64,000 nt of DNA from Spirochaetia bacterium (GTDB lineage Bacteria > Spirochaetota > Spirochaetia > Treponematales > Rectinemataceae): contig JARKOY010000021.1 in NCBI GenBank assembly GCA_029975555.1, positions 1 to 64,000 of the forward strand, read 5' to 3'. Below, piece by piece: positions 42,799 through 51,099 of this stretch (position 1 is its first letter; every line of letters starts with the position of its first letter). Position numbers and translations under genes: made by a program. The notes below the pieces were generated by a model, which saw nothing but the letters and a program-made list of their open reading frames with translations, searched no databases and was not told where the DNA came from.

Positions 42799-44274
42799 TC
42801 AACGCTGCTGCCACCAGAAGGCATTCTGTGCGGTGACCCGAGTGTAGCCGAGCTCCTTGATATTCGCGTCCATGCGAGGGTCGGCATCGAACGTGCTCGT
42901 GCGCAGCCGCACCAAGGTCGCCGCAGGCCCCGTCAAATATTTCTTTATGAGCGCAGAAATATCCTCCCAGGTGACCTTTCTGCAGTTCGCCTCGTAGTTG
43001 AAAAAATACTCCGTGCCGGCCGTGGACCACCAGAATGTGAGCGTATCCGTCACAAAGGAGCCTGCGGATTCGAGCGCATAGATGTTCTGATCGACCAGCT
43101 TCGTCTTGGCCTCCTCGAGCGCGCCATCCCCAAAATAGGCCTGGGGGTCGGCCGCAATCCGTGCAAACTCGTCCAGCACGGTCTTTCGAAGGTTCTCCAC
43201 GCGCTGGAGCACAGGCTCCTCGGTCGCGGGCTTCTGCACGAGCATATAGGTCGAAAAAATGTAATTTCCTCCATCCCGCGCCGTCGGATACGTAAAATCG
43301 ATGTACTCCGCATCGTACAGGCCGAACACCTTCCTCATTATCTCGGACTTGAAGGGCCCCGAGGGCGACGACAGCAAAAAAAGCAGAACGTCGGACACAT
43401 AGGTGTCGAAGGTCTGGCGCGTCACGTCGGGCCCCCTCCAGCGGAACTGAACCTGCGCGATTCCCCTATAGAACTGATCTTCGGCGGTCACGAGCCGGAT
43501 GCCCTCAGGGATCGGCCCCTGGGCAGGCTCGGCGAGCTCCGGCTGGGGCGCCATGGCCCATGTTCCGAACGACGCCTCCGCAAGCGCCTTCACCTCCTCC
43601 AGCGTCGTGTCCCCGCCGACGAGCAGGGCCGTGTTGCTGGGCACATAATAGGTCCTCTGCATGTCGCGCAGCTCGGCGACCGTGGCATGCTCGATATTCG
43701 ACTCAGGGCCGTCGATATTCTTGCGCCATGGGAATGTGCTGAACATCCGCGATTCAAGGGCATTCGACGCGATCTGTCCAGGGTCGCTGTGATACCCGCG
43801 GATTTCGTTGAGCACGACCTGCTTCTCATTCTCGAGCACCGTTTGGTCGAGGGTGGGGCTCATGACGGCGTGGGCCCAAAAATCGACCGCATCGGCGAGT
43901 TTCTCCGAAGGCACCGTGATGTAGTAATTGATGTACTCCCTGCCGGTCGCGCCGTTCCAGCTCGTCGTGCCCATGCGGTTGAGCGCCGCGGTGAAGGCTT
44001 CCTTCGTCGGGTATTTGTCGTTGCCGTTGAACATCATGTGCTCGTACAAATGGAATAATCCCGCCGTCTCGGGCGTCTGCGCGAGGGCTCCCGCCCTGAA
44101 AGCCACGCACACGGTGACGAGCGGCACCGCATGATTTTCCACCACGAAGACCTCAAGCCCGTTGTCGAGCGTCGCATTCCGCACCGCATTTTCCTGAGCC
44201 AGAACGAGGCTCGGGAACAGCAGTGCCGCCACCAGCACGAACACGAAACCCAACCTCATCTTGTTTCGTCTCAT
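42799..44274 (-). CDS. M16B zinc metallopeptidase (catalytic partner)
   Basis: A 491-residue secreted peptidase with signal peptide (residues 1-27, ending LAQ). The inverted zinc motif is HLYEH at residues 75-79, and the distal Glu ligand is in ENEKQVVLNEI near residue 150. The C-terminal domain is normal. AAGGAGGT lies 10 nt before the ATG at 44274. Together with the zinc-less partner 10 nt downstream it should form an active periplasmic heterodimer that degrades peptides. Both M16B genes point toward the unrelated PreP-like gene. Confidence 0.93.
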   Translation of the reverse strand: MRRNKMRLGFVFVLVAALLFPSLVLAQENAVRNATLDNGLEVFVVENHAVPLVTVCVAFRAGALAQTPETAGLFHLYEHMMFNGNDKYPTKEAFTAALNRMGTTSWNGATGREYINYYITVPSEKLADAVDFWAHAVMSPTLDQTVLENEKQVVLNEIRGYHSDPGQIASNALESRMFSTFPWRKNIDGPESNIEHATVAELRDMQRTYYVPSNTALLVGGDTTLEEVKALAEASFGTWAMAPQPELAEPAQGPIPEGIRLVTAEDQFYRGIAQVQFRWRGPDVTRQTFDTYVSDVLLFLLSSPSGPFKSEIMRKVFGLYDAEYIDFTYPTARDGGNYIFSTYMLVQKPATEEPVLQRVENLRKTVLDEFARIAADPQAYFGDGALEEAKTKLVDQNIYALESAGSFVTDTLTFWWSTAGTEYFFNYEANCRKVTWEDISALIKKYLTGPAATLVRLRTSTFDADPRMDANIKELGYTRVTAQNAFWWQQR

Positions 44275-44358
44275 ACAACGTCTAACCTCCTTCCGCCTGC
44301 CGCGTACGGCGCGAAGCAGCTCTCTACTCATCATCCTCTCGCCCGCCCGCCTTCGGCC

Positions 44359-44889
44359 TCATATCCCAGCACCATGTGCCAAGGCCGCATTCCTGTCCTG
44401 CGCATCGATATCCAGGGCGTCCCAGGGATACACGATCCAGACGTCGCCGAGCGTCTCTCCCACAAAAACCTTCGAAACGCCCGGAGGAAACTTTCCTCTT
44501 TTTTCCTTGCGCTTATCGTGGAGCACCGCGACTGCCAAGGCCTCGGGGTGATACGCGAGCAGTTCGTTCGTGCAATATTCGAGCGTCACCCGCGAATCGT
44601 CGACCTCGTCCACCAGCAAAATGCGCTTGCCCGCCAACTTCTTCTCGGCCTCTTCGATCCACTGCACCTTGCGGGGATAGTCCATCGGTTTATCGTTCAG
44701 ATCGTAATAGGCGATGCCCACCGCCAGAATCGGCTTGCCGAGGTAGGTCCGCAGGATGCGCGCCGGAATGAAGCCGCCCGAGCCGATCGCCACGATGACG
44801 TCGGGATTGAACCCGCTTTCCTTGATCTGGCCGGCAATCGACTGCCCAAGCTTATGAATCATCTGATAGGTGTAATAGAGTTTTTTCAT
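44359..44889 (-). CDS. Purine-type phosphoribosyltransferase
   Basis: A 176-residue type I phosphoribosyltransferase. The PRPP-binding motif ILLVDEVDDSRVTLE is at residues 90-104, and VAIGSGGFIPARIL near residue 33 is the pyrophosphate loop. The family includes xanthine-guanine and hypoxanthine enzymes; the order of motifs is closest to the short xanthine/hypoxanthine type (Gpt/HPT1-like). The base is not certain. It is divergent from fur. Confidence 0.85.
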   Translation of the reverse strand: MKKLYYTYQMIHKLGQSIAGQIKESGFNPDVIVAIGSGGFIPARILRTYLGKPILAVGIAYYDLNDKPMDYPRKVQWIEEAEKKLAGKRILLVDEVDDSRVTLEYCTNELLAYHPEALAVAVLHDKRKEKRGKFPPGVSKVFVGETLGDVWIVYPWDALDIDAQDRNAALAHGAGI

Positions 44890-44962
44890 ACTCTGATTTT
44901 ACGTGAACTTGTGGTTTCGGGCAAGAGAACGCATTGCCTCATTAAAAGTTAAGCAAAATGGG

Positions 44963-44991
44963 TTGACAAGCATTGCTGATAACGATTATCA
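44963..44991 (+). promoter_or_regulatory. fur-feoAB promoter with Fur box
   Basis: TTGACA at 44963-44968 with TTATCA/TATCAT 17-18 nt downstream. TGATAACGATTATCA at 44977-44991 is a 7-1-7 Fur box with six of seven palindromic pairs and overlaps the -10 region. Further AT-rich half-sites (ATCATTTTCATTA) follow. This predicts iron repression of the operon and autoregulation by Fur. Confidence 0.8.
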
Positions 44992-45060
44992 TTTTCATTA
45001 AAGCAACCTTGAAGAATATCCCATATACTATTCTCTCACGGCGGCAAGAGGCCCTACGAA

Positions 45061-45504
45061 ATGAACGAGTTGGTGAAGTTCGAAAATTACCTCCGCGCCC
45101 ATGGTCAGAAGATGACCAGGCCGCGCAGAGTCATCCTCGAGGCATTCTTGGGCACCGAAGGGCACCTGACGATCGACGACATTCTGCGCGAGGCGAAGAA
45201 GATCGACGCAGGCATAGGACAGGCCACGGTGTTCAGGACGATCCGGCTGATCGCCTCCGCAGGCCTTGCGCGCGAGGCCCTGCAAGAGGACGGCGCGCGC
45301 ACGTTCGAACACCTGGCCGATCACCCCCACCACGACCACCTGCTCTGCGTCGGCTGCGGCAAGGTAATCGAATTTCTGAACCCGAGTATCGAAAAAGAAC
45401 AGCAGAACATCTTTGCCCAGTATGGGTTCGAGCCGCGCGGGCATATGATGGAACTATTGGGCTTGTGTCCGGAATGTCAGGCAAAAGAGCGAGGGGAACA
45501 CTAA
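45061..45504 (+). CDS. fur: Ferric uptake regulator, Fur family
   Basis: A 147-residue metal-dependent repressor. The N-terminal winged helix ends in QATVFRTIRLIASAG near residues 58-72. The metal sites are in the C-terminal half: HHDHLLCVGCGKVIEF near residue 90, including a C-x2-C pair, with a second pair CPEC near the end (structural zinc). The Fur box in its own promoter and the downstream feoA-feoB genes argue for iron rather than zinc or manganese. It ends 1 nt before feoA starts. Confidence 0.93.
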   Translation: MNELVKFENYLRAHGQKMTRPRRVILEAFLGTEGHLTIDDILREAKKIDAGIGQATVFRTIRLIASAGLAREALQEDGARTFEHLADHPHHDHLLCVGCGKVIEFLNPSIEKEQQNIFAQYGFEPRGHMMELLGLCPECQAKERGEH

Positions 45505-45505
45505 C

Positions 45506-45874
45506 ATGCTGCTTGCGGAACTTGGTCCAGGCCAGAGGTTCGTCGTGCGCCGCATTGCATTCGGCGGAGAAATAGGTAAAAGGCTTGCGGACCTTGGGTT
45601 CGTGTCGGGCATAGAAGGAGAAGTCGTGCGCGCCGCGCCCTTCCGCGGGCCCATGCAGATCCGCCTTGGAGATTACGACCTCATCATGCGCCGCCACGAG
45701 GCGAAGCTCGTCGAGGTGGAGCCGCTTCCGCAGACCGCCACAGAGCAGGCCGCATCTGAAGCCCGTAGGCCCATCGACTTGCGGCTGCATCTCCGGCCGC
45801 ACTTCGGCCGCAGGGAGGCCGACATCCGGCACTACCACCGGGCATTCGGCAAAAAATCGCGGGGTTGTCACTGA
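45506..45874 (+). CDS. feoA: FeoA-domain protein with basic His-rich tail
   Basis: A 122-residue protein. The first 75 residues form the SH3-like FeoA domain (GGEIGKRLADLGFVSG, near residues 20-35), which binds FeoB and is needed for ferrous iron uptake. The last 40 residues are an extension with many His and Arg (for example HLRPHFGRREAD and IRHYHRAF) ending in GCH. Ordinary FeoA is about 75-80 residues, so the tail is unusual and could bind metal. GAGGGG lies upstream of the ATG. The middle gene of fur-feoA-feoB. Confidence 0.9.
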   Translation: MLLAELGPGQRFVVRRIAFGGEIGKRLADLGFVSGIEGEVVRAAPFRGPMQIRLGDYDLIMRRHEAKLVEVEPLPQTATEQAASEARRPIDLRLHLRPHFGRREADIRHYHRAFGKKSRGCH

Positions 45875-45901
45875 TTCTATGCGTTCTCACAGGAGTAATC
45901 C

Positions 45902-48037
45902 ATGCAGGATACAAAGGTGCTCACCATTGCGCTGGCGGGTAATCCCAATGCCGGAAAAACGAGCATTTTCAATGCGCTGACCGGTGCACACCACAAGGTG
46001 GGCAATTATCCCGGCGTCACCGTGGAAAAGCGCGAAGGCAGCATCGAGTTCCAGGGGCGGAATATCCACATTGTAGACTTGCCAGGCACGTACAGCCTCA
46101 CTGCGTACGCGCTCGACGAAGTCGTGGCACGGGACTTCGTGCTCAACGAAAAACCCGACATCATCGTCGACGTGCTCGACTCCACCAACCTCGAGCGCAA
46201 TCTGTATCTTCTGCTCCAGCTCATCGAGCTGGGACTGCCGGTGGTCGCCGCCCTCAACATGGCCGATGAGGCCGCGGAAAAAGGCATTATTATCAATCAC
46301 ACACTGCTTTCCAAAACGCTCGGCGTGCCGATGGTTCCCACGGTGGGCTCCCGCGGCGAAGGCGTCCGCGAACTGTTGGAAACGACGATCGCGACGTTCG
46401 ACGGACACACCCTGCCCCGCATGCCCAACTATGGTGCAGACATCGAGGCGCACATAAAGACACTCGAGGACCTCCTCAAGGAGGACCAGGCGTTCGCCAC
46501 AGCTTATTCTCCCCGTTGGATGGCCATAAAACTCATCGAAAAAGACCCCGACGCACACAGGCGCATCGAAGGGCTCGGGAATGCGGCAGACATTCAAACA
46601 GCCACGGAGGCGGCCTGGCACTGGATCACGCTCCACTACGGCAAGGATCCGGAAATCATCATGTCGGAACAGCGCTACGGCTACATCCACGGCGCGGTTT
46701 CGGAAGCGATTCACCGCAAACGTCTGCGCGGCATTTCGCTGACCGAGCGAATCGACCGCTTCGTGATGCACCCCTTCGTCGGGACGCCGCTCTTCTTCTT
46801 CATCATCTGGGCGATCTTCAAACTGACCTTCGCCCTCGGGGAATACCCGGTCGCGTGGCTCGAGCAGCGGTTCGGAAACCTCGAAGCCGTGGTCCAGCGC
46901 TCGACGCTTCCTGCCGTGATCCAGGACCTGCTCATCAACGGGATCATTCACGGTGTGGGCGGGGTGCTCTCCTTCGTGCCGCTCATCGTGATCCTCTTTT
47001 TCTGCATTTCTTTTCTCGAAGATACCGGGTACATCGCGCGCGCCGCATTTTTGACCGACCGCTTCCTGCACGCGATCGGGCTGCACGGGCAGTCCTTCAT
47101 GCCGCTCATGCTCGGTTTCGGGTGCTCCGTCCCCGCCATCATGGCGACGCGCACCCTCAAGAGCCCGAAAGAGCGCATCGCGACGATTCTTGCCATTCCG
47201 TTCATTTCCTGCGGCGGCAAGCTGCCGATCTACGTGCTGCTCGCGGGCACTTTTTTCCCGAGTAACGCTTCCACCGTGGTGATGCTGATGTACGCTTCCG
47301 GGCTCGTCCTGAGCGTTCTGTCCACATTTTTTCTGAGGCGGACCGTGCTCAAGGGAGCGTCGATGCCCTTCGTCATGGAGCTGCCGCCATACCGCATGCC
47401 CACTTTGAAAGGCGTGCTCTGGCACGTGTGGGAAAAGACCTGGAGCTACATGCGCAAGGCCGGGACGATCATTCTGGCGGTGTCGGTGCTCATGTGGCTC
47501 ATCACGTCGTATCCAAAGGCCGCGGGAATCGATGCGTTCACAGCCAGCGCCCGCTCGTCGGTGACGGCGGCGCAGCCCGGGCTCAGCGATGCGGCCGTTT
47601 CCGCGAAGGTCGAAGGGCTCGTACGCCAGTACCAGCTCGAACAGAGCATCGCGGGCCGGATCGGCAAGATCATCGAGCCTGTTCTCGCGCCCATCGGCTT
47701 CACATGGAAGATCGGCGTAGCGCTGCTTCCCGGCCTCACCGCGAAGGAACTCGTCGTTTCGACGCTGGGAGTGCTGTACGGTGCGCCCCTCGACGGCGAC
47801 AGCGAAGGACCTTCCTTGCGGCAATCCCTGCGCGAGGCGCCGGACTGGTCCCCCCGCATAGCCCTGGCGCTGATGGTCTTCATCCTCGTCATGCCGCCAT
47901 GCTTCGCCTCGCTGGCCACGATCCGGGCCGAGGCGGGGGACAAGTGGCTTGCCTTCCAGGTCGCCTATTCGCTGGCGCTGGCGTGGGTCCTCTCTTTTCT
48001 AGTGTCGGTGCTGGGGGGTGCGCTGGGTATGGTGTGA
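45902..48037 (+). CDS. feoB: Ferrous iron transporter FeoB
   Basis: A 711-residue inner-membrane Fe(II) transporter. The N-terminal G domain is complete: G1 GNPNAGKTS at residues 14-22, G3 DLPGTYSL near 60, G4 NMAD near 119. It is followed by the helical GDI spacer (around 170-260) and the membrane core with the two Gate motifs (FGCSVPAIMATRTLKSPKER, PPCFASLATIRAE). The C-terminal FeoC-like part is absent and no feoC follows. It is 27 nt downstream of feoA and controlled by the Fur box upstream of fur. Confidence 0.96.
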   Translation: MQDTKVLTIALAGNPNAGKTSIFNALTGAHHKVGNYPGVTVEKREGSIEFQGRNIHIVDLPGTYSLTAYALDEVVARDFVLNEKPDIIVDVLDSTNLERNLYLLLQLIELGLPVVAALNMADEAAEKGIIINHTLLSKTLGVPMVPTVGSRGEGVRELLETTIATFDGHTLPRMPNYGADIEAHIKTLEDLLKEDQAFATAYSPRWMAIKLIEKDPDAHRRIEGLGNAADIQTATEAAWHWITLHYGKDPEIIMSEQRYGYIHGAVSEAIHRKRLRGISLTERIDRFVMHPFVGTPLFFFIIWAIFKLTFALGEYPVAWLEQRFGNLEAVVQRSTLPAVIQDLLINGIIHGVGGVLSFVPLIVILFFCISFLEDTGYIARAAFLTDRFLHAIGLHGQSFMPLMLGFGCSVPAIMATRTLKSPKERIATILAIPFISCGGKLPIYVLLAGTFFPSNASTVVMLMYASGLVLSVLSTFFLRRTVLKGASMPFVMELPPYRMPTLKGVLWHVWEKTWSYMRKAGTIILAVSVLMWLITSYPKAAGIDAFTASARSSVTAAQPGLSDAAVSAKVEGLVRQYQLEQSIAGRIGKIIEPVLAPIGFTWKIGVALLPGLTAKELVVSTLGVLYGAPLDGDSEGPSLRQSLREAPDWSPRIALALMVFILVMPPCFASLATIRAEAGDKWLAFQVAYSLALAWVLSFLVSVLGGALGMV

Positions 48038-48047
48038 CGGCCCCCTA

Positions 48048-48374
48048 CTACTTTGACTTTTTGTCTTCCAGTAACCCTGTCTTGATGTATTTTTTCATTA
48101 ATTCATAAATATCTTTTTTGTCGCCACTTTTTCGAATCCCTACTGCCACAATAATAACGATGATTTCTTCTTCGATGACGTTATAAATAATCCTATACCG
48201 TTGCCCCGCAGCACGAATCGAACGATAGCCTTTTAACGGTCCTTGTAATGGCTTTCCTAACAAAAGCGGTTCTTGTTTTAAAGCCTCAATTTTATTGATA
48301 ACCTGTCTCTGTACCTTCGAATCGAGCTTCTGTATGGTTTCTGCCGCGACGAGGGTGAGTTTAATGGTGTACAT
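48048..48374 (-). CDS. RelE/ParE-family toxin
   Basis: A 108-residue basic protein of the RelE superfamily of mRNA interferases. The recognisable segment is PLQGPLKGYRSIRAAGQRYRI, followed by a strand of Ile/Val residues and KSGDKKDIYELMKKYI. Its start (ATG 48374) lies inside the antitoxin gene with a 14-bp overlap, so the two are translationally coupled. Codon use and base composition are markedly AT-richer than feoB next to it, a sign of transfer. Whether it cleaves mRNA or acts on gyrase (ParE) cannot be told. Confidence 0.88.
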   Translation of the reverse strand: MYTIKLTLVAAETIQKLDSKVQRQVINKIEALKQEPLLLGKPLQGPLKGYRSIRAAGQRYRIIYNVIEEEIIVIIVAVGIRKSGDKKDIYELMKKYIKTGLLEDKKSK

Positions 48375-48633
48375 TGAGTTCGTTCTTGAAGGTGTCGAAA
48401 TCAACGAGCTCATTATGCTCGAGCTGAGAAATACCCTTTTTCAACGCACCGAAGAGTTCCTCATCAGAGATGATGTCGAGTGTCTCAGCGATACTTTCGT
48501 ACGTATCCCATCTGAGTAAGGCATAGACTTCTTTTCCATGATTTGTGATCGAGATGGTGTCATCATAGGCAAGATCTTTGGCGAGCGATGTGATTTTTTT
48601 CCTCGCTTCGGAGATAGACATCTGCTTAATCAT
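48361..48633 (-). CDS. Phd/YefM-family antitoxin
   Basis: A 90-residue antitoxin. The N-terminal DNA-binding part is MSISEARKKITSLAKDL, then NHGKEVYALLRWDTYESI, the classic Phd/YefM fold. The C-terminal part, which binds and neutralises the toxin, is acidic (DEELFGAL ... ELVDFD). AGGAGG lies just upstream of ATG 48633. A TGTACA-N6-TGTACA operator covers the promoter, so the antitoxin or complex likely autorepresses. The gene precedes the toxin. Confidence 0.9.
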   Translation of the reverse strand: MIKQMSISEARKKITSLAKDLAYDDTISITNHGKEVYALLRWDTYESIAETLDIISDEELFGALKKGISQLEHNELVDFDTFKNELNVHH

Positions 48634-48650
48634 AAAACCTCCTGAACAAA

Positions 48651-48668
48651 TGTACAATATAATGTACA
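48651..48668. promoter_or_regulatory. Toxin-antitoxin operator, TGTACA-N6-TGTACA
   Basis: Two palindromic TGTACA hexamers at 48651-48656 and 48663-48668, 12 bp apart. They flank a TATATT-type -10 box on the minus strand, 18 nt before the antitoxin start. A related GGTACA lies near 48686. YefM operators contain TGTACA, which supports the assignment. Confidence 0.7.
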
Positions 48669-48796
48669 CAATATCAAGAACAAAAGGTACACCAAGTAGT
48701 TAGCGTATATCCATAAAAATGATGTCACCCGCAGGAGCGCTTGGCTGACATGGCCTCATACGATGAAGAGTCGAACGAACTGAACCTAAGCATGCC

Positions 48797-50107
48797 CTAC
48801 AGCTTGAAGCTGATCCCTGCGCCGATGGTCAGCCCGCCGTATTCTCTGAAGTGGATGCGATCGAGCGGCATCCAATAGTCAGCCCCCACATCGACATACA
48901 GACGTATGTCTCTGCTGACGAGGTACCCTATTCTTCCTCCTGCCTGCGCCCCCAGGTGCGTAAGGCTGTCGGATTCATACCCGATCGGCGGCACGGCAAT
49001 ATGCACGTATGTCAAACCTACTCCCGCATAAGGGGCTATGTGGAGCCTTCCTATCGGAATCATGTACTCCGCGCCAAATATTGCATTGACGGGGACGATA
49101 TCCACGACTGTCGTGACAATTGCATTCCCCAGCGGTATCTGTATACCCACAAAAGGCCGCAGAGGATAAAAGCCCCTCGATGCAGTCATCCTGAAGCCTG
49201 GGAGCATCTGGCCTCCGCTTGAATGGAAATACAGATCGAAATCGACGCCTTGCCGCGCTATCTCCTTGAGCTGGGTGTCGGCGTTGAGCCCTGCGGAGGC
49301 ATAGAGCACGCGTCCGGTCGAGACTTGCTGGCTCACGTCGGTGATCACGATGAGCCCCGCTTCACGGGTGTCTTCGATGATGCCGAAGGTCCGTTTCTCT
49401 ACGATTGCATACTCGTCGCCCTTTTTCAGGCCCATGTTGGCGCCGAGCTGAATCTTGACCGTCGGCCCTTGGACCTCAAGAATGCGCGTATTGATCTGGA
49501 ACTGAGGGATGGACCGGATTTTGTATTCGAGCTGAGGTGGAATGGCGTTGATGGCATACATGACCGCACTGTTCATGCTCGTCTTGTCGCTGCCCGATGT
49601 GTCGATAGACTCAACCGCAACAACCGTTGCATCGTGCGCGACGTCGATGAAGGTGAACCCCGTGGTGATGCTGCAGTGCCACGTCGCGGCCTTGGCATCC
49701 CAATACACCGCAAAATTCGTCACGACCGGCACCACGACGATGAACGCGCCGGTGAGGCGCTCAAATTCCGCCTTGGTGAGGAAGGCCTCCCCAAACTGAT
49801 ACTGCTCCGGCACGACAACATTGCCCTGCTTCGTCCGGCGCAGCGCATCGATGAACTGCTGTAAACCATGGGAAGACAAGCGCTGTGCCGTGCCGAACAC
49901 CCTAAAGCGGCCGATATCGGAAAACACCTCTTGAATCTTCAGGTCAATCGTGCCAAGAGCCTGAAAGGGGATGAACCACCCGTAATAGCCGAGGGAGAAA
50001 ACCGCGATGTCCTGTTTGGTGCTCACGACAGGCTGCGCGCCTGCACCCAAAAGACTTGCCAATATAAACACAAGCACCACGCCCACGGCGAGCCGACGGG
50101 ATTTCAT
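48797..50107 (-). CDS. Outer-membrane beta-barrel-type protein of unknown function
   Basis: A 436-residue protein with signal peptide (residues 1-24, ending GAGAQ). The N-terminal 180 residues are a mixed domain with a search-like pattern (for example LQQFIDALRRTK) reminiscent of CsgG/TolB-N-type periplasmic folds. A middle domain contains ANMGLKKGDEYAIV. The last 150 residues are alternating hydrophobic/polar strands with aromatic girdles (RPFVGIQIPLGN, APYAGVGLTYVHIAV, RLYVDVGADYWM) ending in GAGISFKL, a typical beta-barrel terminus. GAGGGGG precedes the ATG. I do not recognise the family; surface location is inferred. Confidence 0.7.
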   Translation of the reverse strand: MKSRRLAVGVVLVFILASLLGAGAQPVVSTKQDIAVFSLGYYGWFIPFQALGTIDLKIQEVFSDIGRFRVFGTAQRLSSHGLQQFIDALRRTKQGNVVVPEQYQFGEAFLTKAEFERLTGAFIVVVPVVTNFAVYWDAKAATWHCSITTGFTFIDVAHDATVVAVESIDTSGSDKTSMNSAVMYAINAIPPQLEYKIRSIPQFQINTRILEVQGPTVKIQLGANMGLKKGDEYAIVEKRTFGIIEDTREAGLIVITDVSQQVSTGRVLYASAGLNADTQLKEIARQGVDFDLYFHSSGGQMLPGFRMTASRGFYPLRPFVGIQIPLGNAIVTTVVDIVPVNAIFGAEYMIPIGRLHIAPYAGVGLTYVHIAVPPIGYESDSLTHLGAQAGGRIGYLVSRDIRLYVDVGADYWMPLDRIHFREYGGLTIGAGISFKL

Positions 50108-50327
50108 GCGGCACCCCCTCTTTTAGCTTCAAATGATTTCTGACTCGAAAACAGCTGTATTATACGAGGGCATCCGCAAACAAATCAATTCGAAGAACGG
50201 CACCTTTTAAGCTTAGCGCGGATTTGAGGCCATTTTCTCACTTCTTTTGCCGTGCCCACCAGTCAACACACAAGCGCCGCCGTGGCACGTTTGCCTCACC
50301 ACCAATGAGCCTTACACGGCTCGATTC

Positions 50328-50885
50328 TTAAACTCTGACAGTTTTGAGTGCACCAGCCCAGCGCACGAGCTGATCGAGCATGGTCTTCAGCGTATCCGCC
50401 TGGACCGGAGTCGGTTTGAACACGCTGAAATTCTCAAAATCGCTGAAGAGCGAAAGGTGGACGGCGGTTCGCACATCGGCCATCTGGAGCTCTCCTGCCA
50501 CAAGGCGGAGGCTCTCCACGGCGCGGGCGCCGCCCATGGAGCCATAGCCCACAAAGCCGACTGCCTTGTTGTTCCACTCGGCGTAGAGAAAATCCAAGGC
50601 GTTCTTGAGGGCTGCCGATGTGCCGTGGTTGTACTCCGGAGTGACAATGACAAAGCCGTCGAACTGGCTGATTTTCTGGGCCCATTTTTTGGTATGATCC
50701 TTCGAGTACTGGTGCAGTGAGGGCGGCACAGGCTCATCCAAGAGCGGCAGGTTATAATCTTTGATGTCGACGATCTCGAATTCGGCATCGCTGCGTCCCT
50801 TTGCCTGAGAAAGTACCCATTGGGCGACCGCCTCGTTGTTGCGTCCGGGGCGCGTGCTTCCTGTAAGAATAGCGATCTTTACCAT
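50328..50885 (-). CDS. NADPH-dependent FMN reductase
   Basis: A 185-residue flavodoxin-like reductase. The FMN phosphate loop is GSTRPGRNN at residues 9-17, and the isoalloxazine-binding motif is TPEYNHGTSAALKNALDFL near residue 82. The GYGSMGGARA segment follows. The family reduces FMN, quinones, azo dyes or chromate; the natural substrate is not known. AAGGAG lies 8 nt before the ATG. The divergent promoter region 50886-51099 is AT-rich and contains a short palindrome (GTTCG-N7-CGAAC) near 50905. Confidence 0.9.
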   Translation of the reverse strand: MVKIAILTGSTRPGRNNEAVAQWVLSQAKGRSDAEFEIVDIKDYNLPLLDEPVPPSLHQYSKDHTKKWAQKISQFDGFVIVTPEYNHGTSAALKNALDFLYAEWNNKAVGFVGYGSMGGARAVESLRLVAGELQMADVRTAVHLSLFSDFENFSVFKPTPVQADTLKTMLDQLVRWAGALKTVRV

Positions 50886-51099
50886 ATCGGTATCTCCTTT
50901 GATGGTTCGTGTAGATCGAACATACAGGAGAAATATAATAAAATTTTAATATTATCGTCTATAAATATTTATACATATACAGATATACTAAAAACCCTTA
51001 GCCCCGATGCGTTGCCCGCCGCATGCAAAAATCGTGTTGCGCGGCAGGACAAAGCGGCGTATCATTATCATGCTCGAGTTTTTTCCATAAGGAGGTCGT

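Noticed and set aside
45887-47824. A 645-codon minus-strand frame opposite feoB
   Set aside because: Shadow of the GC-rich feoB codons; low-complexity Arg/Glu/His content and no recognisable domain.
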